Positions 1-6,019 of a stretch of DNA of 10,136 nucleotides are shown here, in pieces. The DNA lies in NCBI GenBank assembly GCA_009776675.1, contig WRNK01000021.1, positions 1,198 through 11,333 of the forward strand, given 5' to 3'. Positions within the stretch are counted from its first letter, which is position 1. The number at the start of each line of letters is the position of its first letter. The translations under genes were made by a program, and so were the position numbers. The DNA comes from Methanimicrococcus sp. GTDB taxonomy: Archaea > Halobacteriota > Methanosarcinia > Methanosarcinales > Methanosarcinaceae. The notes below the pieces were generated by a model. That model did not search any database, was not told the DNA's origin, and saw nothing but the letters and a program-made list of their open reading frames with translations.

Positions 1-480
1 CCTGTCCCGCCGGTTCCAATCACTCTCCAAACATTTTTTGTCTTGCTTTCCATTGTCCTTTTGGGATATAAGTGGGGAACAATATCGATTTTAATTTACA
101 TTTTGGTCGGATTCATCGGCTTTCCGGTTTTTTCAGGCGGTCCGGGCGGCCCCGGCATTCTTTTGGGTCCGTCGGGCGGGTATGTTTATTCTTTTGTGAT
201 TGTTGCAATCGTGATCGGTTATTTGAGCGGCAAGGTCAAAAAAACATTTATCTCAATTCTTGCGTTGGCTGTTTTGGGAAGTTTGATGATTCTTGGAATC
301 GGGACGCTTCATATGATGGTTTTTACATCTTTTGACATTTGGATGGCAATTACTGCCGGGTTTTTGCCTTTTATCATCGGAGATTTTCTAAAATCTATTG
401 CGGTAGCTGCCGCCTCCACGTTTTTGCTTAAAAAATACAACTTTAATACACTTCCCCCCAATGAAAGCGATAAGAGATGA
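1..480 (+). CDS. bioY: BioY, substrate-binding (S) subunit of biotin ECF transporter, 5' partial
   Basis: Membrane protein that captures biotin and works with the ATPase and EcfT subunits encoded just downstream. The frame is open from base 1, so the start lies outside the window; 159 residues are visible against a usual total of about 180-200. The visible part begins with the BioY hallmark PVPITLQTF. The equally typical glycine-rich stretch GGPGGPGILLGPSGGY follows about 45 residues later, and a C-terminal PFIIGDFLK matches the family's PF-x-x-GD-x-x-K. Most of the rest is hydrophobic, consistent with about five remaining membrane helices. A polar tail (PPNESDKR) ends the protein. The TGA stop overlaps the ATG of the ATPase gene (ATGA), indicating translational coupling. 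The assignment rests on remembered family motifs and on the neighbouring ECF genes; I am confident of the family. Confidence 0.9.
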   Translation, partial: PVPPVPITLQTFFVLLSIVLLGYKWGTISILIYILVGFIGFPVFSGGPGGPGILLGPSGGYVYSFVIVAIVIGYLSGKVKKTFISILALAVLGSLMILGIGTLHMMVFTSFDIWMAITAGFLPFIIGDFLKSIAVAAASTFLLKKYNFNTLPPNESDKR

Positions 481-1394
481 CGGCTGTGGACTTTTTTAAC
501 AATTTGGTACACTCTCAAGAAGAGATAACGGCACAATATCAGGAAGAGATGACGTCATATTCTCCCCAAATAAAAAAGATCGTTTTTGAAGCGGAGAATT
601 TGTCTTTTCATTATCCTGATGGAGAGCCTGTTTTAAAAAACATTTCTCTGAAAATTTATGAGGGCGAATTCACAATCATTGTCGGTTTAAATGGTTCTGG
701 CAAATCAACATTTGCTTATCATTTGAACGGTCTTTTAAAACCGACATCCGGAAAACTCTTTGTTTTTGGAAAAGATACGAAAGAAAAGAAAAATGCTGCT
801 TTTATTCACCGGCAAGTGGGCATTGTTTTTCAAAATCCGTATCTTCAGTTTGTCGGCGATACTGTTGAAGATGATGTGGCTTTTGGTCCGGAAAATTTGG
901 GACTTCCTCGTTTAGAAATTAAAAAGAGGGTCGATGATGCTTTATCGGCGGTTCATCTCACATCATTGTCAAATCATGATCCTGCTACATTAAGCGGTGG
1001 AGAAGCTCAGGCTGCGGCAATTGCCGGCGTTTTAGCGATGGATCCGGAGTGTATTGTTTTAGACGAAGTGACTTCTATGCTGGATCATTTTTCGGAAAGC
1101 CGTGTCTTAAAAATTATTGACACATTAAGAGAGCGTCAAAAAACCGTCATCTTCATCAGCCATAATCCAAAAGATATTTTAAAAGCAGATCGGATTATTG
1201 TTTTTGATCAAGGTTCCGTTTCTTTTGACGGGACGGCACTTGAGTACATTTATTCCGATAAGTATCCGCTTCCCGATATTACAAAATTGATGCGGATTCT
1301 TCAAAAAGAAAACATAGATGTTTTGGGGGCTGTTTCAGATCCGAATGATGCTGCAAAAGAATTGTTAAAATTGCTGAAAAATGTTGATAAATGA
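477..1394 (+). CDS. ecfA: ECF transporter ATP-binding subunit (EcfA / BioM-type)
   Basis: Cytoplasmic ABC ATPase that powers biotin uptake with BioY and EcfT. All ABC motifs are present in the 305-residue product: Walker A GLNGSGKST (70-78), Q-loop FQNP with Gln119, signature LSGGE (172-176), Walker B IVLDE (193-197) followed by the D-loop SMLD, and the switch His229 (ISHN). The signature continues as EAQ where many relatives have QKQ. The ABC core begins near residue 36, so the chosen start gives an acidic 35-residue N-terminal extension. That start overlaps the bioY stop. An in-frame ATG at 549 with AGGA just upstream is an alternative start and would remove 24 residues. Only one ATPase gene is present, as in BioMNY systems, so it probably acts as a homodimer. 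Immediately after the stop, the same frame runs on as a lysine-rich stretch to the ecfT start. Confidence 0.92.
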   Translation: MTAVDFFNNLVHSQEEITAQYQEEMTSYSPQIKKIVFEAENLSFHYPDGEPVLKNISLKIYEGEFTIIVGLNGSGKSTFAYHLNGLLKPTSGKLFVFGKDTKEKKNAAFIHRQVGIVFQNPYLQFVGDTVEDDVAFGPENLGLPRLEIKKRVDDALSAVHLTSLSNHDPATLSGGEAQAAAIAGVLAMDPECIVLDEVTSMLDHFSESRVLKIIDTLRERQKTVIFISHNPKDILKADRIIVFDQGSVSFDGTALEYIYSDKYPLPDITKLMRILQKENIDVLGAVSDPNDAAKELLKLLKNVDK

Positions 1395-1462
1395 AATAAA
1401 AAAAAGAGACAGAAAAAAGCAAAGAAAAATAAAAAGCAAGGGAAGTTAAGAAGGAGATATTT
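1395..1462 (+). other. Purine-rich linker with in-frame lysine-rich coding potential
   Basis: This 68-base gap between the ATPase stop and the EcfT start is almost entirely purine, mainly A. Read in the ATPase frame it stays open for 23 codons, 14 of them Lys or Arg, until a TGA at 1464-1466 that overlaps the TTG start of the next gene. It also carries that gene's ribosome binding site. It may be an unstructured leader or a former C-terminal tail of the ATPase. Confidence 0.5.
1451..1457 (+). promoter_or_regulatory. Shine-Dalgarno selecting a TTG start for ecfT
   Basis: AAGGAGA lies five bases before TTG at 1463. No ATG lies nearby in this frame, and the conserved EcfT N-terminus (HKADPRVK) begins 16 codons in, so this site supports the non-ATG start. 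Confidence 0.8.
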
Positions 1463-2353
1463 TTGAATAAAAAACCTTTATCTTATGTTGACGGGAGCTC
1501 TTTTTTTCACAAAGCGGATCCGCGTGTAAAAATCGTTTCTTTAATGGTTTTGAGCCTTCTTATTTTTCAAACGCATTACATCTGGAATTTGTTTTTTATT
1601 TTGTTTTTGTTTGTCGGAATCGCCGCCTTTTGCCGCATTTCTTTAAGACGCTGTCTTTTTGCAGTCCGACCACTCTTATTTTTTGTCGGGATTCTTTTTG
1701 TATTCCAATTTTTGTTTACGCCGGCGATTATTTTTTCGGACGTTGCCGGTACGGTTGATTCTGTTTTAGATCATTTGCCATATGAATCGGATGGCATTAA
1801 AAAGCCCAATTTGCTGCCGTGGGATTTTTTATCCTTATCCCCCAACATTTACAGTTTTGTTTCCGCCATCGGGCTGGCACTCAAATTCATTCTTTTGATT
1901 TTGTTTTCGTCTTTGATGATTTTGACAACAAAACAATCGGCGCTCATTCAGGGCATTGAAAAAATGGTTAAGCCGCTGCCATTGAAATGGATTCATTTAA
2001 CATCAAATGATGTTGCTTTGATGGCATTATTAATGATTCAATTCATTCCGCTTTTGCTTTCCGCCTCGTCTCAAGTGATTGATTCAGCAAGGTCACGCGC
2101 GTTTGTCTTTTCAAAACATCCGATAAAAGGAACTTCGCTGATTGCGGTTTGCCTCATACGATCCGTTATGAATTTTTCGGACGTCGTTTCAATGGCAATG
2201 AAAAACAGAGGGTATACCGGCGTCGGACGCACTCATCTTCATGAATTAAAAATTCAAAAAAGAGATATTGTGTTTTTCGGATGTTTCCTTTTTGTGATCA
2301 GTTTCGTTTATGTTATTGCTGTTTATTTAAACGCCACTGTTTTCACAATTTAA
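1463..2353 (+). CDS. ecfT: EcfT-type transmembrane coupling subunit (BioN-like)
   Basis: Integral membrane subunit that links the ATPase to the biotin-binding protein BioY. The 296-residue product begins with the family's N-terminal pattern FHKADPRVK (15-23), followed by hydrophobic segments near 25-36, 40-57, 69-90, 132-155, 184-202 and 267-290. A polar insert of about 40 residues (92-130) separates the third and fourth segments. EcfT proteins carry two Ala-Arg-Gly-type coupling motifs. Here the first reads SARSRAF (208-214), with Ser in place of Gly, and the second reads MKNRGY (246-251). Translation starts at TTG behind a strong Shine-Dalgarno. The gene ends the operon; its TAA overlaps an ATG of a 34-codon frame of doubtful reality. 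Position after bioY and the ATPase supports biotin specificity, although EcfT proteins can serve several S subunits. Confidence 0.9.
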   Translation: MNKKPLSYVDGSSFFHKADPRVKIVSLMVLSLLIFQTHYIWNLFFILFLFVGIAAFCRISLRRCLFAVRPLLFFVGILFVFQFLFTPAIIFSDVAGTVDSVLDHLPYESDGIKKPNLLPWDFLSLSPNIYSFVSAIGLALKFILLILFSSLMILTTKQSALIQGIEKMVKPLPLKWIHLTSNDVALMALLMIQFIPLLLSASSQVIDSARSRAFVFSKHPIKGTSLIAVCLIRSVMNFSDVVSMAMKNRGYTGVGRTHLHELKIQKRDIVFFGCFLFVISFVYVIAVYLNATVFTI

Positions 2354-2439
2354 TGCAAAAAACAGATTTATGCCTTGGAAAAATGTCGCCGGAATTTTAT
2401 CCTCTCAATTCGTTTCCATCCGTCTCGGAAAAATTGTGC

Positions 2440-2459
2440 CGTCAATTTTTATTTTGACG
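2440..2459. repeat. Palindrome upstream of the suf promoter, possible operator
   Basis: Perfect 6-bp arms CGTCAA (2440-2445) and TTGACG (2454-2459) flank an 8-base T-rich spacer. The element ends about 20 bases before the TATA-like box of sufC. No T run follows it directly, so an operator seems more likely than a terminator, but the arms are short. Confidence 0.4.
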
Positions 2460-2479
2460 ATAATATGGATACTCTCATC

Positions 2480-2487
2480 TTTTATAT
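2480..2487 (+). promoter_or_regulatory. TATA box, sufCB promoter
   Basis: TTTTATAT matches the archaeal TATA consensus. Transcription about 25-30 bases downstream, near 2508-2512, would give a short leader of about 30 bases containing the GGAG Shine-Dalgarno at 2527-2530. Confidence 0.55.
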
Positions 2488-2538
2488 GTGAAACTCTTAA
2501 AATTGATCATTATCCAATTTAATTTCGGAGATAAAATC

Positions 2539-3285
2539 ATGCTAGATATTGAAAATTTGTTTGTGGAGGTCGCCGGACGCCCGCTTTTAAAAAACGTCAA
2601 TCTGACGGTTGAAAAGGGCGAAACGACCATTCTATTCGGACCAAACGGCGCCGGAAAATCCGCTCTCCTAAGTACAATTATAGGATTTGGCAATTTCAAA
2701 GTAACATCCGGTCATATCTATTTCAAAGGAAAAGATATTACGGATATGCCGATTGATGAACGCGCAAAGTTAGGCCTCGGCATTATGACTCAGCGCCCGC
2801 CAAATATTATCGGCGTTAAGCTTCGAGAACTTTTGGAGCTTGGCGACAACAAACCTTTAAATTTGGAAGAGACGGCACGCTCAATTGATATGGAACGCTT
2901 TTTAGAACGCGATATCAACGTCGGCTTTTCCGGCGGCGAAATCAAACGATCCGAGCTGCTTCAATTAAGCATCCAGCGCCCTGAATTTTATTTGCTGGAT
3001 GAGCCTGAGTCGGGGGTTGATCCTGTCAATATGACGCAGATCGGAAACACGATTCGAGATTTGCTGTGTGACAAGATCTGCCAGTCCAAAGACCAAAATC
3101 GCAATTCTGCGCTCATCATTACGCATACAGGCGAAATTTTGGAATACTTAAACGCCGACAAAGCATACATCATGTGCAACGGCACAATTATGTGTTCCGG
3201 CAACCCGAATCGAATGTTGAAAGATATCAAAACACAAGGATACGAGGAGTGTATTCAATGCAAACTGAATCTGATAAACCTTTAA
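2539..3285 (+). CDS. sufC: SufC, Fe-S cluster assembly ATPase
   Basis: Cytosolic ABC-type ATPase that partners SufB in building Fe-S clusters. The 248 residues match the usual SufC length. Visible motifs are Walker A GPNGAGKS (34-41), Q-loop Gln85 in MTQRPP, signature FSGGE (130-134), Walker B YLLDEPE (151-157) followed by SGVDP, and His196 in ITHTG. The SufC-type FSGGEIKRSE stretch and the C-terminal GYEECIQC (234-241) separate it from transporter ATPases. There are no membrane partners next to it. ATG at 2539 is chosen because GGAG lies 8 bases upstream and the protein then begins MLDIENLFVEV. An upstream in-frame GTG at 2488 would add 17 residues and overlaps the TATA box. The last 28 bases overlap sufB. 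Confidence 0.94.
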   Translation: MLDIENLFVEVAGRPLLKNVNLTVEKGETTILFGPNGAGKSALLSTIIGFGNFKVTSGHIYFKGKDITDMPIDERAKLGLGIMTQRPPNIIGVKLRELLELGDNKPLNLEETARSIDMERFLERDINVGFSGGEIKRSELLQLSIQRPEFYLLDEPESGVDPVNMTQIGNTIRDLLCDKICQSKDQNRNSALIITHTGEILEYLNADKAYIMCNGTIMCSGNPNRMLKDIKTQGYEECIQCKLNLINL

Positions 3286-4511
3286 CTTCCAAAAAAACTG
3301 TTGAGAATGAAACAGTTGAAAATGTCTCAAAGTTTTTGGAAAAAGAACCGCTTTATGGCGGTTATGTGGATTTAAAACAATTCCAAATTCCGGATGATGC
3401 GGTGAGAGTGGATCGGCTCACGGATTTGGATTCTATGGTTCAAAAATCTTTGAACAGTGTCGGCATCACGCCCGATGGTCAAAACAAGAGCGGTAACTTT
3501 TTGATGTACAACAACAAGGTATCCCATCACTCTTCTGTGGTTGACGGTCTTGAACTCATGCCGATAAAGGAGGCTTTTAAAAAACACGACTGGCTGAATG
3601 ATTATTATTGGAAGCTGGTGGATCCGAAAACCGACAAATATACGGCAAAAAGTTATGTGGAGGATTCTGATGGTTATTTCATCCGCGTTCTTCCAAACGT
3701 CGATGCCGGCGAACCCGTTCAATCTTGTTTGATGATCGGCACCGAAAAATCTATTCAAACAGTTCACAACATTATTATTGTTGAAGAAGGTGCCACGCTT
3801 GAAATTATCACGGGCTGCGTCACGCACGATAATGTGAAACGCGCTCTTCACGTCGGCGTCACGGAAATTTACATTAAAAAAGGCGGCAAGCTGACGTTTA
3901 GCATGATTCATGATTGGGATGAATCGGTTGAGGTGCGCCCGAGAACGGCAGCCCGCATCGAAGAAAACGGTCAGTTGATTAATAATTATGTCTGTTTAAA
4001 GCCGGCACATACCATTCAAGCCAATCCGGCCGCTTATTTGGAAGGCGAGGGTGCAAGCGCTTACTTTAATACAATTGCTGTGGCGCACCCGGGCGCCCTT
4101 TTAGATTTGGGCAGCCGCGTATTTTTGAATGCACAAAATACGAAAACAGAAATTTTGTCCCGTACATTAACACTTGGCGGCGAAGTGATTTCCCGCGGCG
4201 ATATCGTTGCAAACGCTCCGAATGTTTACGGGCATTTGGAATGTAACGGTCTTGTGATGAACGAAAACGGCAAGCAAAAAGCCATTCCTGCGCTTGAAGC
4301 CAATGCGCTTGACGTTGAAATGACGCATGAAGCATCCATCGGGCGAATTGCCAGAGATCAAGTGGAATATTTAATGACACGCGGTCTTTCAGAAGGCGAA
4401 GCCACCGGATTAATTGTTCGGGGTTTTCTCAGCGCCGGCATTGAAGGCATTCCCGAATCATTAAAAGAAGAGATTGCAGACATCGTCAAAAAGACGGAAA
4501 ATGCCTCTTGA
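3258..4511 (+). CDS. sufB: SufB/SufD-family Fe-S cluster scaffold protein
   Basis: Scaffold protein of the SUF system, expected to form a complex with SufC. The 417-residue length fits the archaeal SufB/D form, which is shorter than bacterial SufB. A variable N-terminal third is followed by a beta-helical core (about 150-350) with IHDWDESVEVRPRT (217-230) and repeated Gly/Asn turns. The C-terminal domain contains THEASIGRI (356-364). Cys329 in GHLECNG lies where the scaffold Cys of SufB is expected, and His357-Glu358 match its ligand pair, so a functional scaffold is plausible; this alignment is from memory. The start at 3258 has GAGGAG 8 bases upstream and overlaps the sufC end. A longer frame from 3174 would run through much more of sufC and has no ribosome binding site. 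No sufD, sufS or sufU is seen nearby. Confidence 0.93.
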   Translation: MQTESDKPLTSKKTVENETVENVSKFLEKEPLYGGYVDLKQFQIPDDAVRVDRLTDLDSMVQKSLNSVGITPDGQNKSGNFLMYNNKVSHHSSVVDGLELMPIKEAFKKHDWLNDYYWKLVDPKTDKYTAKSYVEDSDGYFIRVLPNVDAGEPVQSCLMIGTEKSIQTVHNIIIVEEGATLEIITGCVTHDNVKRALHVGVTEIYIKKGGKLTFSMIHDWDESVEVRPRTAARIEENGQLINNYVCLKPAHTIQANPAAYLEGEGASAYFNTIAVAHPGALLDLGSRVFLNAQNTKTEILSRTLTLGGEVISRGDIVANAPNVYGHLECNGLVMNENGKQKAIPALEANALDVEMTHEASIGRIARDQVEYLMTRGLSEGEATGLIVRGFLSAGIEGIPESLKEEIADIVKKTENAS

Positions 4512-4543
4512 TTCGGAAAAATCTTCAAATAAAAAATAAATAA

Positions 4544-4591
4544 TCATAAAAAAAGAAAACAGAGTCCCTTCTCTGTTACTTTTCATTTTTT
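4544..4591. terminator. Bidirectional hairpin between convergent genes
   Basis: Perfect 7-bp stem AACAGAG (4558-4564) and CTCTGTT (4571-4577) with a 6-base loop. It has an A-rich tract on the left and a T-rich tract on the right, so each strand ends in a U-rich RNA. It lies between sufB and the minus-strand membrane gene and overlaps the TAA stop of the latter. Confidence 0.65.
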
Positions 4592-4998
4592 TCAAATTTT
4601 TTCTCATGCTGTTTTTGTTGTTCCAAGCGATTTTTCTCATCTTGTTGTTTTAAGTATTCTTCATAGATTTCTTCTTTGGTTCGAACGATGTCCGTTTTTC
4701 CGAGGAATCTGTCCAATGCTTTGGCTGTCGTGAAAACTTGTTCTCTTCTTCCTTTTTGATTGACCATTACACCAAGAAAAACAAGACCAAGACCTGCAAC
4801 ATAAAAACTCGGTGTCAATAATGCGCCGATTAAAACGAGTGTCGATGCGATGATTCCTTTAAAGGCGCCCTTTCGATATGAAGAATAACCTGTTCGCCTG
4901 AAAATTCTCAGATCGCGCAGGGTAAGGTAGAGAATTGTGATGTAGGCAAAAGCGCCGATGAAAATGCCCATTTTTATTATTATATCCATTAGGTCCAT
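4576..4998 (-). CDS. Small membrane protein of unknown function with charged C-terminal tail
   Basis: I do not recognise the family. The 140-residue product has a hydrophobic helix at about 6-27, a basic patch (LRDLRIFRRTGYSSYRKG, about 28-46), then two adjacent hydrophobic stretches (about 47-62 and 65-80). The C-terminal 60 residues are strongly charged, Lys/Glu/Gln-rich and probably helical or coiled-coil (EEIYEEYLKQQDEKNR). The start at 4998 is chosen because GAGGAAG precedes it at good spacing. The same frame is open upstream to 5187, but that part overlaps the zinc-finger end of the preceding gene and is probably not translated. It lies 67 bases downstream of the Fpg-like gene on the same strand, so the two are probably co-transcribed. 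Function cannot be stated; the tail could bind nucleic acid or protein partners. Confidence 0.75.
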   Translation of the reverse strand: MDLMDIIIKMGIFIGAFAYITILYLTLRDLRIFRRTGYSSYRKGAFKGIIASTLVLIGALLTPSFYVAGLGLVFLGVMVNQKGRREQVFTTAKALDRFLGKTDIVRTKEEIYEEYLKQQDEKNRLEQQKQHEKKFEKNEK

Positions 4999-5065
4999 TA
5001 TTTCTTCCTCATTTTCCTCATCTTTCGTTGTAAAGGCATATAAAAGATTGGACGATTCACAAATT

Positions 5066-5893
5066 TCATTCTCCTTTTTGACAGGCAGGACATATAAACG
5101 TAGAAGTGCTGCCTGTTTTGATGGATACAATCTTCTCGCCACATACCGGACATATGCCGTTTTCTTTATATCCGACAAGGAAATCATCTACAGTGAACCC
5201 GCCTTTTTGGCCAAAAAAATCGCTTTCATATGAAAACGCGCCTTTCTTGCGTGAAAAATTTAATACTTCGATTATGCTGTTATACAAGAGTTTTATTTCC
5301 TTTTCGCTCATGTCGGATATTTTCTTTTGGGGATGCAAACGCGCCTTGAATAAAATGTCGTGCATATACATATTTCCAATGCCACCGATATTTTTTTGAT
5401 CCATAAGAAAAGCTTTAATTTGTGTTTTTTTGCCTTTTAAGAGTGATGAAAAATATTCGAGTGTAAATCTTTCATCAAACGGGTCAATTGCAATATTTTT
5501 CGTGTTTGGCTCTGACGAAAGCTCATCTTCCGAGACAAGCAAAAATTTGCCAAACCACCAAAAACGGGCAGTATATCCGCTGCCATCGGCAAAGAGAACT
5601 TTGACTTGATATTTTTCCGGCAGCCCTGTCTTCTTTTTCTTTTCAAAATACAAAATATCTGCGCCCATGCCAAGCGACAAAAGAATATGTTCTCCATTGT
5701 CAAGTGACGTGATAATCCATTTTCCTTTATGATACACGTTCGTAATTTTTGCACCTGCGGCTCGTTTGTGAAAAACATCGGGCGGGATATTGGCACATTT
5801 TTCTTGAAGAAGATCAATGGTTTTAACCGTTTTACCGCACAGAGTCTCTTTCATTTGTCCGGCAAGTTTTGTGATTTCGGGCAGCTCTGCCAT
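5066..5893 (-). CDS. Fpg/Nei-family (H2TH, zinc-finger) protein lacking the N-terminal catalytic proline
   Basis: Homologue of formamidopyrimidine-DNA glycosylase, a base-excision repair enzyme for oxidised purines. The 275 residues follow the Fpg plan: N-terminal MAELPEITKL, the lysine loop YHKGKWI with Lys58, the helix-two-turn-helix DQKNIGGIGNMYMHDILF (165-182), and a C-terminal zinc finger with Cys248, 251, 268 and 271 in the classical C-x2-C-x16-C-x2-C spacing. Fpg normally starts Met-Pro-Glu-Leu-Pro-Glu and uses that Pro as nucleophile after Met removal. Here it is Ala, while the neighbouring Glu and the later Pro-Glu are kept. The Arg usually found in the zinc finger loop also appears replaced (GSTSTF). 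The start is firm: AAGGAGA sits 8 bases before ATG at 5893. It may be a divergent glycosylase using another nucleophile, or a lesion-binding protein. Confidence 0.88.
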   Translation of the reverse strand: MAELPEITKLAGQMKETLCGKTVKTIDLLQEKCANIPPDVFHKRAAGAKITNVYHKGKWIITSLDNGEHILLSLGMGADILYFEKKKKTGLPEKYQVKVLFADGSGYTARFWWFGKFLLVSEDELSSEPNTKNIAIDPFDERFTLEYFSSLLKGKKTQIKAFLMDQKNIGGIGNMYMHDILFKARLHPQKKISDMSEKEIKLLYNSIIEVLNFSRKKGAFSYESDFFGQKGGFTVDDFLVGYKENGICPVCGEKIVSIKTGSTSTFICPACQKGE

Positions 5894-6019
5894 TATATTC
5901 TCTCCTTTTGAGTTTTTATCTCATAATTTAAATATGTTTATATGATATGTGATTTATATGCATTTTATAATTTTTGTATAAAAAGCACATGACTTGTGTT
6001 TATTGAGGAATTTCAAGAT
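5894..6019. promoter_or_regulatory. Divergent AT-rich promoter region
   Basis: These 126 bases separate the minus-strand Fpg-like gene from the plus-strand CBS-domain gene. Two copies of TTTATATG (5937-5944 and 5953-5960) match archaeal TATA boxes. The second is well placed for a plus-strand start near 5980-5985. Their reverse form CATATAAA could serve the minus-strand gene. The Shine-Dalgarno of the Fpg-like gene is near 5902-5908 on the minus strand. Confidence 0.5.

Noticed and set aside
549..558. Perfect palindrome ATGACGTCAT
   Set aside because: It lies inside the coding region of the ATPase gene, occurs once and has no positional link to a promoter, so chance is the simplest reading.
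2488..2538. Upstream GTG start for sufC adding 17 residues
   Set aside because: The GTG overlaps the end of the TATA box and has no Shine-Dalgarno, while ATG 2539 has GGAG at good spacing and a standard SufC N-terminus.
3174..3257. Longer sufB frame starting inside sufC
   Set aside because: It would add 28 residues encoded within sufC, without a ribosome binding site; ATG 3258 has GAGGAG 8 bases upstream.
4999..5187. N-terminal extension of the minus-strand membrane protein
   Set aside because: The extension overlaps the conserved zinc-finger coding end of the Fpg-like gene in another frame and looks like a shadow; ATG 4998 has its own Shine-Dalgarno.
5996..6019. GTG start for the CBS-domain protein
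   Set aside because: No Shine-Dalgarno precedes it, and GAGGAA is correctly placed for ATG 6020.
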